Source: Cyprinodon diabolis (lineage: Eukaryota > Chordata > Actinopteri > Cyprinodontiformes > Cyprinodontidae). Taken from it: 64,000 nucleotides of DNA. The stretch lies in assembly GCA_030533445.1 (NCBI GenBank), contig CM060064.1:27449126-27513125 (forward strand). Reading direction: 5' to 3'. The notes beneath the pieces are model-generated. The model had not been told where the DNA came from, searched no databases, and was given only the letters and a program-made list of their open reading frames with translations. The position numbers were made by a program, and so were the translations under genes. Of the stretch, positions 11,092 through 22,509 are shown piece after piece. The stretch's first letter is position 1. The number at the start of each line of letters is the position of its first letter.

Positions 11092-14000
11092 CTGAAAGAG
11101 ACACAGAAGTCATTAAGGAGACATGAAGTCTGAAATAGAAGAAATGCACAAAGCTCACTCTCCCTTCCTGTTTAGTTACTATCACCCTTCACCTCCCTAC
11201 TTTGTTCCCTTTGTACCTGGGGAAAGTTTTAAGTTTGTCACAGTGGATCTCAGGGTTTCTAGCTCTTTCTGAAGACTTGGGACAGACTCCAGCTCTTTCT
11301 TCATCCTGTCGTTCTCTTTCTGAAGAACAGGGAGAGAAGCAATCTCTGTCTTCAACCTACTGTTTTCCTTCTCCACCTCCTCCCACAGCAGCCGTTCCTT
11401 CGCTCCCTCCACTGCCTGCTCCTTTGCTACTTTTAGCTCCTCTTTCTGTGCCTGGTATGGAGGAGAGAAAAAAAGAGGAGAGGTAAAGAAGCTCCAGAGA
11501 GCATGTTATGCACTCGCTGACACATTTACGCAGAGACACACATTTGTTTTACACGTGTAGGTTTCCCAAATGCACTACGGAGGAACGAGGCAGTAGACAG
11601 AATGGAGTCACACCTGAAGTTGAGCTTGCAGAGCAGAAACCTGCCGGCTCTCTTCATCTAACTTATTTAGGAGCTCAGAGCTGCTGGGATCTAAACCTGG
11701 AGGTACTCCAGAATTTAACCACTCCTGTCAAAAAGAACAAAGAGAAACGATGATTAGCTCTTCATACCTGCTTACACCAGATAGTACCAGTCATAAAAAA
11801 GAACAATAACTAAAGTGGTCTTCTAATCAGCATAACACAGAACATGCTGGTAGTGCATAACTGTGAAATGTAAACATGGTTTCAAATGAAAAAAAAAGTA
11901 TATAGACTGTAACAGTTCAACTTCAGTTCAAGATAATCTAATTATTTGTTCTTAATAGCTAAACAATGGAATTAGACTGACTGGTTCATTCCAAAAGATG
12001 AATATATTTTGTTCTAAATAATTCATTTGTAGCTCAGGTTTTACACATGGTCATGTTCTCCTAATGGAAGGTGAACCCCCGTCTCACTGAGAAGTATTTA
12101 GCAGTTTTCCTCTAGGGTTAACGCTGGATTAATCTCAGACTTGGACGGTTTGTGGAACACATGAGTTTTTCCCCTTAAAACAGACTAAATGTTCCAGATG
12201 GTTTTTAGTAAATGGTGGAATTGCAGTGTGTGTGAGATAGAAATTACTCCAATGAATGACTCCTTTGAGAGGAATTTGATTTCTATCTGTATTGATAGGA
12301 ATGTTTAATTTTATTACATGGTAAAATAAACAGTTAAATAAAAAAAAAATTCATTCTAAGTGTTTTAAAGTAATTTACTACAGTTGACTGCTCGTTGTTC
12401 AGCTGCTGAAATGGTTGCTCTGCAGGTGTGGCTGTGAAAGATTCCTAAAACCAAAGGATGACCGAGGAGAGAGCTCAGGAAGCCCTGCTTTAAGGCAGCA
12501 CAGGTTTGACAATATAATAGTTCAGTCCTCAACATATTATCACAGTTACCCTTTAGACTACAATAATTAGCTTTCTTTTTTTTTTTTTTTTTTTAATAAT
12601 ACTTTTTGTTTGGTTTATCACAGTGCTCACAGTAGCAGATGGTCCTGTGGTCCTGGTAAAGAAAGAAATGTTGAAAAAAAAAAAGTAGGTTAATGTCAGC
12701 TAGTTTGGCATGAAGTGAGACCTGATATTCTTAGTTTTTCCAGAAATAATTACTAGAATACACTGTCACCAGAACAGTGTTAGAGTCATTCCTACAGTTC
12801 CCATCCTTGTTTTAATGTCTTTTCTGCAAATAAAAAATAAAATTTACACACCCTTTCAGCAGCAACAGGTGGGGGAAGAACTGCATTACTCATTGCTCTG
12901 GTTATCACAGTGTACCTGATCACTGATCTTAGGGTCATTGTTAAAATGTACGTAATAACTGCACATTTTCTCATCTGTTGTAGCCTGATTTCACATCATC
13001 AAACCACCATCTGTCCAGGAATTAGATGCCACCCCGGATGTCAACGGGACTTTCATCTCCCATCTCAGACAGGTGGAGTCTAACAGAGCATCCTTCAGGG
13101 ATTCAAAAGAACATTTAGTTGACAGTTTCAGGTAAGCAGTGATCTCGTACGCCTTGTTGATGAATATGTATTAGCAGCCCAACTTGTAATTCCAAACATG
13201 TCTTGATGAGTGAAAGAGGAGATAATTGTGCTTCTCAAAGTTAAGCTGCAACTCGGTGCCCAGAGAGACACTCAAAGAGCCTGGATGGTTCTGATGTGTG
13301 AACTATTAAAGCTATTTAAAACCCATTTACTCCAGTTTGTGCTTCATGATTCAGGGTTCTGTGTCTACTTGCTAAACTCCCTCAATCAGAAATGCGTCCA
13401 TCTTGTTTGACACATAAGCTAATTTGCTTATGTGTAGATTGCTGTTTTCCTTTACCTTTTCATATACCCAGAAATACTTTTTAATATCTCTTCTTTCTCT
13501 CTAATTTTCTCCTTGGTTTTGGTCAGAATTTGTGCATAAAGACATTGAGCAACAGCAAATGGTTCTGGAGATTGAAACCTGTGGATTTCTGTAAAATAGT
13601 TAATTGAGTTACTGTATGACTCGTATCAGACAGAACAGAAGAAGATCAAACTGACCTGTTTTCCTGCTGCTTCTGCATCCTTCAGTTCCCTTGATGCATA
13701 GTCGCCCTCTGAAAGTCATCATTGACAGTAAATGTGGATGACTGAACCTTCAGTCAGTGTTAAATATTTAGCCTATAAGCTAACTTGCACAAGTAATAAA
13801 CATGCCACCCAAAAAATAATAAACATCTAACGTGCAATTAAACGATGGCAGGCATTTATACGTTGATGCAACATTTTTTTTTTTCTAAAAAGGGTAATTC
13901 GGTACCTTCTACATAAAAGTATTACTCAAGAGTGCCCCTAACCCCAATCCTGGGTTCGCAAATTCTTTAAATTCATTTTTGGATGTTAAATCCTTTCATT

Positions 14001-17000
14001 GATAGCAATAAGCAGGTTATTCTGGCCACTGAAGCCTTCAAAATGCAGTGCAGTTAACTTAAGCACGGTCCCTCTCCAAAAAAGAAAACAAAAAAAGCAG
14101 GACTTAGAATGGATTTTATAATGCATCACATGCAAGATCTTTTAGCTCTGCATGTGTGTTTGCAGAGATATAGTGACAAAAAAAACAAAAAAAAAAACAC
14201 TGAGGCCCACACTACGAAGCAGGATTACTGGGTTAGCGAGATAACTTCAGGTTCAACTCTGACTTTCCAGTACCACAAAGCTGGATTCATTCATAGCTCA
14301 GCTCATTGCCATGGTAACTCTGAGAAATCCTGACTGATGCCAACAGAAAATCAGCTGGGAACTAAGTGGAGCAATGCAGTTCTGACGGAGGCAAAAATCA
14401 GGATTCTTTCACTCAGACGAACCACTTCTTTTAATAATATGATACAATCGTGGCATCAGCTTCATCTTTATTGCAGCCCAAAGATTACTGAATTGAAAAG
14501 TTCAACTAACCAGGTGGAAGATGTTTTTGTGCTTTATTTCTATCTGCTCCCAAGTCCACTTCACCACAGAGGAGTTACATCTGACTTAGACAAACTTAAA
14601 ACGAAATTTCGATGCATACAGCTTTCCAACAGTGAATGAGAAGCTTAGCAGTGAAATGAACATTTCTATTTATAAAGTGCATCTGTGTCCAAAATGTAAA
14701 CAGTTTAGGGGGAAAGGAAAACTAGTTTAAAGACAGGTTGCAAAAGGCGTCATGGAAGCTTCATAGCAGTGCAACATAAATAAATATGGTGCAAAATGCA
14801 TTAGAACACAGAGTTGAATTCTATTTAAAGGGATTAGAAAATTATCAAAATTAGCAACGAGATTAACATGCAGTACAGTGATTGGGATGCAGGCTGTGCT
14901 AAATGACACTGATGTGGAATTTGAGTGTTTACTCCGTCAGCCATACTATTTGGCCTCTCTTTGATGCCACCACTGTGTTTGACTTTTCATTGAGACTGGC
15001 TTTCTGTCTATGAATTTCTGTAAGATGGGTTTTTGTTCCTCCCAGGGGAAATAAAGCACTTGCCGCTCATGACTTGGGTGGCTCTGCTGCCTTGAATGCG
15101 CTCCTTAATGTGGGTACATTTATCAATTAATAATCGGTTTGAGTTGTCCCAGGTTGGCGGGTTGATAACCAGCTTTGTGGTACTGCTGATCCTGATTACC
15201 ATTGTGTACTGGTTAAACTGGATAGGCATCCTGCTAGGTTGAGCTCACTTCGTGGTACAGGCCTCTGGATTGTTTCACTGACATGTACACACAATAAGAC
15301 TAAAACAACCTACCCCCATCGAGGTCCATGAGGACACCTGCAGGTATAATACAGCTCAATCTCACAGCCTCCTTTAGCTTCTTTTTTTTTATTCCCACTA
15401 ATACCATGACAACAGCCTCCAAAGTGGTTCTCACCAGAGAAGAAGATGGTGCCCAGGCCCAACAGAATGAGAGCAGCCAGAATGCACTTGTTCAGAGAGA
15501 ACACGCCCTCATTCTCTTGCTGCGGCACCTGAAATTCTTCTTCCAGCTCTTCTTCCTCCTCATCCTTCCTGCCAATCTGCTCCAGAAGTGACTTTTTCCT
15601 CCTCGTTTCTGGCTCTTCCTTCTCTCCTGTTTTCTCTGTCCTTTCAACACCTGAACACACCGCAGGAAGAGATCCTTAAGCAGGCTGCATTTAAGACATT
15701 GAATTAATTAACTTTCTGTGCTTTACTGCAATTAATAGTGTTTGATGTTCAAACTTACTATTAATCAAAGATAATGCATGTCAGATTTATAAAACAGTCA
15801 CTTTATTACATAAACCTCAATAGAAATAGATTGGTCCTTTTTGCCGTCAGACTCTTTAAGGCTGAGATTCAGTAAGATGTTTGCCTCACAGAGTTCTGCT
15901 GGTACTCTTGTTGTTATAAGCTGAGCCTCCCTGAGGAGACTCCCCTCTTTAAAAACCCTCCTCACTCGGATTTCAATCTGGTGACAGATGCCACTAAAGC
16001 ACATTATTGCCATGCAGAAAAAAAAGCAGGTTTGGATTATCCCTTTAGGACACTGAGAGCGGTTCGGGTGGATGCACTGTGTTCAGGAACGGAGACTGTT
16101 GTGTTTAAATTAAGCTAATCTGGCAATAAAGAACACAAAGTTATCAAAGAAAATATCCTTCTGATCTTTACACCATCAGCAGCCTGAACCAGATGGTCAG
16201 ACCTTAAAGGACACTGTTCCAGAGCCTCAGGTCTACCGACATCTGATATTTAAAGCAGGCGTCTAACCGAGGTGGTGCCCGACAGACAGGAAATGTGTTG
16301 TTGATGCCAAACTACTAAAACCCCAACCTAAAGAAAACTGATAGCAAGATTTTAGGACGGAGCCATTTTATACCCAACAACGGCAGAGTTTCTGACATTT
16401 ATGTCTCAATATTTTTGAAGCCAACTCCAATATGTAGACTTGCACCGGTCAACCTTCAGTGCTTGGACAATTTTCACGTGAACGGCCACAATCAGTGGCC
16501 AGCCGGTCATTATGAAGACGCCCGATTTTAAGTGCCGGTTATTGCATTGTTGAAGGCTTTCTTCTGTGCGGAAACATCTTTCTCCAATGCTACGACTGAT
16601 GGAGCACCGTAGAGAACATTAAATGTGTCTGCCGGGGAAAAAGCCAGCTGAAGGCGTCAAAGAGGCTTCTGCTGACGGGGAATAAGACAGCTGTACTTTT
16701 GAGAAGCATGGTAGGTAGAATATGCAGGGAGAGACTAGGCTAGACAATACTAACCTCTAGAGCAGGGGTGTCAAACTGGTTCAACACAGGGCCATGTGGC
16801 TGCAGGTTTTCTTTTCAGCCAAGCAACAGCAGATCAGACTCCATTCATCTCATAAAATCATCATGTTAAGACTGGATTCATTTGATGAGACGACTGCAGT
16901 CGGGTGTGCTACTGCTTGGTTAGGAAATAAACCTGCAGCCACACAACCCTTTCTGGAAACAGTTAGGCATCCCGGCTCTAGAGGCTAACTGCGTGATGTG

Positions 17001-20000
17001 GAAGAATGACAGTGGTGGATCAGAGGAACCTACTGGGCAGATACAGCAGCGGAGCGCGGAGATAAGGCGACTGCTGGTTGGTGTCGCTGCAGGTATGATG
17101 ATGAAATAGTCCTTTGTAGTGTGAAATTAAAACAGCTTTTAAAAGCCACCTATAAACCTCTTAAGACCATTCGTGCTGCATCCTTTATTACATTTTTTTT
17201 TTATTCCATTTTGATTTTTAAAAAAAAAGCTAATTTCCACTTCCTCCTACACAAACAGTTGTCAGTTCATCACCCTTCTTATGTTTTTTTTTTTTATCCT
17301 TAATAATACAATGTCAATGTTTATGAAAGAAAAGTTAAATAATTTACGGATTTGATGCCGTGATCAGCATTGGCAAATACTGATTTTTGTGATCAGGCTC
17401 CAAATATCCTGATCAATGCATGTCTACCGATATGGATTATTAAACATGTTGAGTATGTCTTTATATTCAAAAACAGACTGTTTTCGACACAAAGGCGGGA
17501 TTTTAACAAATGTAAATGCTGAAGCCTTTGGTCATGAAGTGACCAACAGCTGCCATCTACACCCAAACAGTTGTTCAGGAGATATGCTGGAAAAAAAAAT
17601 CCTTTATTGATCAAAATGCTTAAAAACAATTCCAGTCCAGTGTTGTTGAGAAACATTTTTACCTAAATATAAAGAATTTAGATGCAATTAAAATCAATGC
17701 TTTCCTAACAGTTAACTCCTTGCTTAGTGGAATAAAATGGAAAACAAAATCTCAAATCAAAGGCTGGAATATTTCCCCCCATAGAAATTCTAATTGTTTT
17801 CAGATAATGCAATAAAAGGTTAATTTATTTCAGCCTTTTTTTTATACATATTTATGAGGGATGTGACGAATGTGGCCGGATGCTGTATGCATCAATAAAC
17901 ACACCATCTGGCCAAAAAGTTGCATTTGTTCATACCTCCATCTTTCCCCATGTCTGCAGTGTGTGGAGGCCCTCCTGACTCCTCTCTTTCCTGCTGTGGC
18001 TGATCCTCATTTTGCAGATGAGGTGCTTCCTCTTTCGGAAGCTCTTCTTCTGTCTGAGAAAACTCTGCACCTCCAAGAGTCTCTGTGCTGAGCAGTGAGG
18101 CTGGGGGCCTATCAGGGGAAGGCGTGAGGATGGTGTAAGAGTCAGATGATGAAAAATCTTCAGCTCTGCTCTCTAGATCATGATCCAAGGTGCCAGAGAC
18201 ATCCGCAGGTGGAGGAGCAGCGGAGTTCTGATCAGAATGTGACTCTGCACTTTGATCTGCTGTTTTTTCTTCAGATGCCTGGTAGGGAAAGAGAGAATAT
18301 GTTTTATTTAGTTAGAGGTTGAGGAGATATAGAAAAACAAAGCAATCTTTACAGAGGTATATTACCAAACAGTAAACAGCAGAAAATGATCTAGCTATAC
18401 ATGCATGGAAATAAAGCTAAAGGAGATCCCAAACAGTATTGTTTTTGCTTTCTTACTTTGTAACCCACCTTTAGGAGTCTCTCTGCAGAATCGCTGCTCT
18501 TTGCAGGCTGATTTTTCTCTCTGGCTCCTGGTTTATCCAAAACACACAAAAGAATAAGCATTTAAAGCAGCAGTTCAGCATTATTATATTAGCACTTCAT
18601 GAAAGGGAACCAGTCAGACTGTTGTAAAACTTTTATGACCCTGTGCGTCTCTGATGGATCATTATGGCTTTTTACGCATTTCTGATCCAGAAAAGAGGAA
18701 ATTGATGCTCCCCTGAAATAAGGGTTAATGAGAGGGAAGCTTAATTATGCAAAGATATGTCTGAGAAAAAAACACAGCCTTTAGTTGAACAGTTATCAGA
18801 CCAACTTATAACCTGAACTATTGTTTTATTGTAGGGAACATGATTTTGCTGATAGAGATCTTAAAGGGGAACGCCGTTTTTTTTTTTTTACATTGAACCC
18901 TTGATTTTACGTTATTACATCATGTTCTACTCACCCATATGAGTTTTGTGCAATTTGGAGCTGTTCTGAAGATATTCTGTTAGGTTATATCCAAGTAACA
19001 CCTTCCTATGAGCAAACTGTTCATAATTTATCATTTATGGTACGCCAGCATTCATAACATGTAGGCGAATCACTGTCACCCAGACATCCGCGGTTATATT
19101 TTTTATATTTATATATTTTAAAAACAAAGCGGAGTGTGTATGACGTCTTAACATTTTTTCAATGGGAGTGGCGTGCTGCCAACCCTAAAAGAGGACATCT
19201 TTGGACTGTGGAAGGAATACCTTTAGGATCTCCTCAATCCAGCTGAAACGCCATCCGTGGCGGAAGAAGAGACGGGCTGTTGGTCACCGAGGTGGTAAAA
19301 AACTGACCTGTACCTGAGAGCTCTGGATGTTGTCTATCTTGGCTGACACGCCTCTTTAACATCGTGTGGAGGTCAGGGACAGGGCCCCTGGATTGGCAGA
19401 CTAGGGTAGTGGTTCCCTTGCATATGAAAGGGGACCAGAGGTTGTGTTCCAAATATAGAGGAATCACAGTCCTCAGCCTCCCTGAGAAGGCCTATGCCAC
19501 GGTGCTGGAGAGGGGAGTTCTTAACAATAAACTTACAATAAAATAATTTAAAGTTTAATAAGCTTAAAAGCAAAACTACAAAGGTTAGGGTAAAGTCCTA
19601 AACTTAAAATGCTGAAGTTTGTTGCCTTAACATTTTCAGAGCTGCAAACTGTTCTTTCTTTTGCAGTGTAGAAGTGGAGTCTTGGACAGATTAAAAACTC
19701 TGACCTCCTTGAGATGCTGCAGGTGTCGAAAGCAGTCTGAAAAGTGAGGATTGCTGCAAGCTTTCCTTAGACCGATGTCAGATGGTAGACGCATCTTAAT
19801 GTTACGTCAACAGGTCAGACTACCAGATTGGTGGCTTCAGGTAAAGTTTGTTTGGAGGAAGTGGACTGGACTGCACAGAGTCCTGATTTCAACCACAGAA
19901 AACCTTTGGGATGAAACCAAGACGATGCTGAAAATCATCGCAAACCATGAATACACCCTTAAACCTTGCTGAAAAGGTTTATAGACTAGTTAAAAGTTGT

Positions 20001-21015
20001 AATTTCTATTTCATAAAAAAACTGGAATCTATTCTTCAGGAATAGAAAGCCTTAATAGTTCATTAACATGTAAAATTAGACTAGGGCTGCAACTAACAAT
20101 GATTTTGCCAATTAATTAATCTGTGGATTATTTTTCTTGATTAATCGATTAAAAAACAGATAGCGAAGGGCTCCTTACTGATTTTTTACAGAAAGAAAAC
20201 AGCTGAAACCAAAACTTTTTGACTTTTGGAGTTCTGGATAGAGCTTATTGGCATGAGAAAATTTACTTATATTAAATGCAAAATATAATTATTTTTAACA
20301 ATCTTAGCATAGTAACTCCTCTAACTGCTTCGACATGTCAGCTAAAGGCATGTTTTAGAGTCTCTATACTTCAGTTAAAAATTAATCAATTATTAAATTA
20401 GTTGTAGACTATTTTAATAATAGGATTAATTACAATTAATCCAATTAATTGTTTCAGCCCTAAATAAGACAGACTATTTTAGTTTTGGAAATGAACAGTG
20501 GGAACCTACAGTACATCAATACATTCCAGATATTAACAACTAGACAATTTTCTCCCAAATTAGAGCAAATTTTTATTTCAGGTTTATCAGATTTTCTAAA
20601 AGCAGATGTGAACTCAAGCGGACCGACTGTGGAAAATGTGAAGGTTGTACACATAGATGCAGCTCAGCAGTTTTAATTCATTATGTTTATCCTAATATAT
20701 TTTGGTTTGTTACAGTGCAGCTTAAAATCAAAAAGTCTTATATATGTACTGTACAAGACCTGCAGCAGATGTAAGGCTTTCATCACGCGTCTTCATTCCC
20801 TCTGCGAGGGGCCTCAGGGTTTCAGCAGCCGTCTCCTACGATCATCAGAGTCCGAAAGAAGACGGAGACATCATGATAGTAAGGAAGAGTCAGAACAAGT
20901 ATGGACAGAGACAAAACTTTCTATTCTGAAAAACCTATTAAATATTTGAACAAAGTGATCAAACCTCTGATGTGAGGATGGTCCAGCTGTTGTTGGCGGC
21001 ACCACCCCCTGACAT
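9623..21015 (-). CDS. pbxip1: pre-B-cell leukaemia homeobox interacting protein 1 (complete, 9 coding exons)
   Basis: The coding exons on the minus strand are 21015-20965, 20835-20760, 18527-18469, 18278-17936, 15650-15435, 13708-13656, 11724-11614, 11451-11217 and 11091-9623. All have GT/AG junctions and compatible phases, giving 2,613 nt and 870 residues. The protein starts MSGGGAANNSWTILTSE, like PBXIP1 and CCPG1 N-termini that carry a W-(T/V)-(I/L) motif. An acidic Ser/Glu-rich region follows (about 60-225), then a membrane segment (about 232-248, CILAALILLGLGTIFFS), a coiled coil (about 290-380), a Lys/Glu/Arg-rich region (about 390-715) and a conserved C-terminal region (about 719-825, with FKDGMFVHD and FQDFVDDLADILED). 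Mammalian PBXIP1 (731 residues) binds PBX homeodomain proteins and oestrogen receptor and associates with microtubules. CCPG1 is the main alternative, but the neighbours (shc1, lenep) and the tail favour PBXIP1. Exon 2 has a weak donor (GCAG|gtcttg). Confidence 0.92.
11217..11451 (-). CDS. pbxip1: pbxip1 coiled-coil exon
   Basis: This exon encodes residues 304 to 382 (AQKEELKVAKEQ... LRSTVTNLKLSP). Heptad-like Leu spacing and the repeated phrase (P)xLQKE(N/L) mark a coiled coil continuing from the preceding exon (11,724-11,614, ending SALQAQLQ). The junction QAQLQ|AQKEEL matches the mammalian PBXIP1 sequence in that region, a strong orthology signal. Confidence 0.9.
11725..13655 (-). other. 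pbxip1: pbxip1 intron 6
   Basis: Non-coding, AT-rich, with a poly-T run at about 12,576-12,595. No recognisable transposon or exon was seen. The small exon 13,708-13,656 (GDYASRELKDAEAAGKQ) precedes it. Confidence 0.7.
13709..15434 (-). other. pbxip1: pbxip1 intron 5
   Basis: Non-coding sequence between the transmembrane exon and the 53-nt exon. I see no gene, structured RNA or well-bounded repeat in it. Confidence 0.65.
15435..15650 (-). CDS. pbxip1: pbxip1 acidic plus transmembrane exon
   Basis: This exon encodes residues 178-248, flanked by split codons (phase 1 on both sides). It carries a Lys/Arg-rich then Glu-rich stretch (KDEEEEELEEEFQ), then FSLNKCILAALILLGLGTIF, a single hydrophobic segment preceded by 'SLNKC' as in mammalian PBXIP1 and CCPG1. 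Reading past the donor adds only intronic sequence. Confidence 0.88.
16395..17432. mobile_element. Decayed hAT-like element in pbxip1 intron 4 (interrupted)
   Basis: The right part ends with words such as 'ggcaaatactgattttt', 'gatcaggctccaaatatcc' and 'tgatcaatgcatgtctac', which match my recollection of the ends of common hAT-type MITEs in fishes. The left part (about 16,395-16,740) has 'tgaacggccacaatcagtgg' and similar internal words. A separate MITE with a perfect target duplication (16,763-16,975) lies inside it. Outer limits are approximate and the family is tentative. Confidence 0.45.
16763..16975. mobile_element. 213-bp MITE with perfect 8-bp target-site duplication
   Basis: The element starts 'caggggtgtcaaactg' and ends 'cagttaggcatcccgg', imperfect terminal inverted repeats. 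It is flanked on both sides by CTCTAGAG (16,755-16,762 and 16,976-16,983). An 8-bp duplication and a CAGGGGTGTCAAAC start are typical of hAT-superfamily non-autonomous elements. Confidence 0.85.
17936..18278 (-). CDS. pbxip1: pbxip1 acidic exon 4
   Basis: This exon encodes residues 63 to 177. It is Ser/Pro/Glu-rich and low in complexity (SSSDSYTILTPSPDRPP; ELPKEEAPHLQNED), as in the poorly conserved N-terminal half of the family. The acceptor is 'taccag' and the donor is GGAG|gtatga. Confidence 0.8.
18840..19184. other. pbxip1 intron 2 segment, no gene seen
   Basis: AT-rich, with a poly-T run near 18,880. It leads directly into the LINE fragment; part may be its 5' portion, but this is too decayed to tell. 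Confidence 0.4.
19185..19530 (+). pseudogene. Non-LTR retrotransposon reverse-transcriptase fragment
   Basis: On the plus strand, frame-broken translation gives WKEYL..LLNPAETPSV, then about 180 bases later GPLDWQTRVVVPLHMKGDQR and CSKYRGITVLSLPEKAYATV. These are the conserved LINE reverse-transcriptase segment with the pattern DWQTGVVVPLFKKGD...YRGITLLS. Stops and frame changes separate the pieces, so it is a dead copy. It lies antisense to pbxip1 in intron 2. Confidence 0.8.
20082..20462 (+). mobile_element. MITE copy 1 of the TAGGGCTGCAACTAA family
   Basis: It runs from 'tagggctgcaactaac' to 'gtttcagccctaa'. The terminal 8 bases are inverted repeats (tagggctg...cagcccta) and the interior is rich in 'attaatcgatta' words. 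Flanks AATTAGAC (left) and AATAAGAC (right) agree at 7 of 8 positions, consistent with an 8-bp hAT-type target duplication. Confidence 0.85.
20760..20835 (-). CDS. pbxip1: pbxip1 coding exon 2 (weak donor)
   Basis: A 76-nt exon encodes ETAAETLRPLAEGMKTRDE and a few more residues, comparable with the ETLGP segment of mammalian PBXIP1. It was inferred because exon 1 ends in phase 0 while exon 3 needs one extra base, and this exon supplies exactly that. The donor GCAG|gtcttg is a poor match to consensus; the acceptor is 'atcgtag'. Confidence 0.7.
20965..21015 (-). CDS. pbxip1: pbxip1 first coding exon and start codon
   Basis: ATG at 21,015-21,013 opens 17 codons (MSGGGAANNSWTILTSE), ending at donor GAG|gtttga. 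The exon begins at an acceptor (gtcacag, exon start 21,042), so 27 bases of 5' UTR precede the ATG and at least one non-coding exon must lie upstream. The NSW-hydrophobic motif is shared with PBXIP1 and CCPG1 starts. Confidence 0.82.
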
Positions 21016-22267
21016 GGCCGCCCCAGAGGCTCTGCCCGTCTCCTGTGACACAAAACAAGCACTCAAAACAAACATAGTAAAAGTGTTTTTATGTATGAAG
21101 GCAAATCTTAAATCAATCATTTTTTCAAGATATGATTTCATCGACACATTGATGTATCATTACACCCCTAATGCAAAGATGACCAAAAAAAAGCAATAGG
21201 CTGACAGAAAACAGGATGGATTCTTGATGCAAAAGGCAGCTAATGTTAATATACATATTACTTATTTTCTGCATTTTCTTCTTTCATCCTTATTCTGAAA
21301 ATAACATTTTGAAGCCTGCAGAGAAACCCTGAAACAAAGAGTAGCACGTAAAGTTTTATTGGCACTCCTTCTCTCATAGAAACGGTAACCTTCAGGTGGC
21401 ATTCCTCGTCTGAGGAGTTATGTGGCAGCTGTGACATTAATAACAACCCTTTCTATTCAACTTTAACAGGAGCGATGATTAATAACCTAGAACTGAATGT
21501 TTGGCCAGACTGGACACAGATGTCTGTCCTTGTAAAACATTAAAGATTTTGCTGTTATAGCAAAAGCAAAAGAAGTTTTGATAATGAGAAAGCTTGAAGG
21601 CAGAGAGTTCGTCTCTAGAGAGGGAGCTTCTTTGAAATCTTTGAGGCTGATAATGTAGAGGTAATGTAAACATGAATCGCTTTCATTAAACGAAGAGCTC
21701 ACTTCTTCCAATCCGTGCATCTTTGCGGAGTCAGCATGCATGTTTTTGTAGTGGACCATTAAACCTGCTGTGAAAATGATGTCAGCTTCTGGTTTTTACC
21801 TTTTCCAGTTTGAACAGGAACAAAGATTCAGTTCTCATTGCAAAAGAACAGGTTGATGAGGTAGGGATTATTTTGGGAAGCAATAGATGCTCTATGAGGC
21901 TGGTTTATCTGTTCAGTCATCTTATTGCAGTTAGCCACTAGAACATCTGATTTGGTCTCTAAACACACATGGGCTAATAGGAATTATCTACATGCAACTT
22001 CCAATTAGCAGCTTTGTTAGTAGATAAAAGACGACAGTGTGATCAATGGATTTTCTACGGACAACAATTACTTAATTTCCACCTCCAAGTTGCCTTTAAA
22101 GGTAGATATGCTTTAACAGCATCAGACTTTGGTTTAAAAATGCAATTAATTTGCAGGTTCACATCATGTCAATAAAAAGTATTAGTAATTTAGTAATTAG
22201 TAATTTATCTGCATTTATTTCGTTAAATTCATAAAGACAAAAAAACATTTAAGCTTCAAAGAAAAGA

Positions 22268-22505
22268 ATAGAGAATAAAATTCAACTTTATTGTCATTAT
22301 ATTGTCAAGCACATACAAATGAAATTCACTCTCTCCATTTAACCCATCCCTTTGGCGAGCAGTGGGCTGCCATTGTGCAGCGCCCTGGGAGCAGTGTGGG
22401 GTTAAGGATCTTGCTCAGGGACCCAGAGTGCAGGCTGTGGGGATCGAACCGCCTGCTTGCAAAATTCTCAGCGCACAAGCGCACTTCTCTGACCACTCCC
22501 CCCCC
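22268..22505 (-). repeat. tRNA-derived SINE, minus orientation
   Basis: Read on the minus strand, the element has an RNA polymerase III B-box-like GGTTCGATCCC (complement of 22,439-22,450), a degenerate A-box region about 30-50 bases earlier (ggtcagagaagtgcgc), a body and a tail 'gacaataaagttgaatttt'. This is the layout of a tRNA-derived SINE with a LINE-like 3' end. It lies in the long 5' intron of pbxip1. I cannot assign the named family. Confidence 0.7.
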
Positions 22506-22509
22506 AAAA

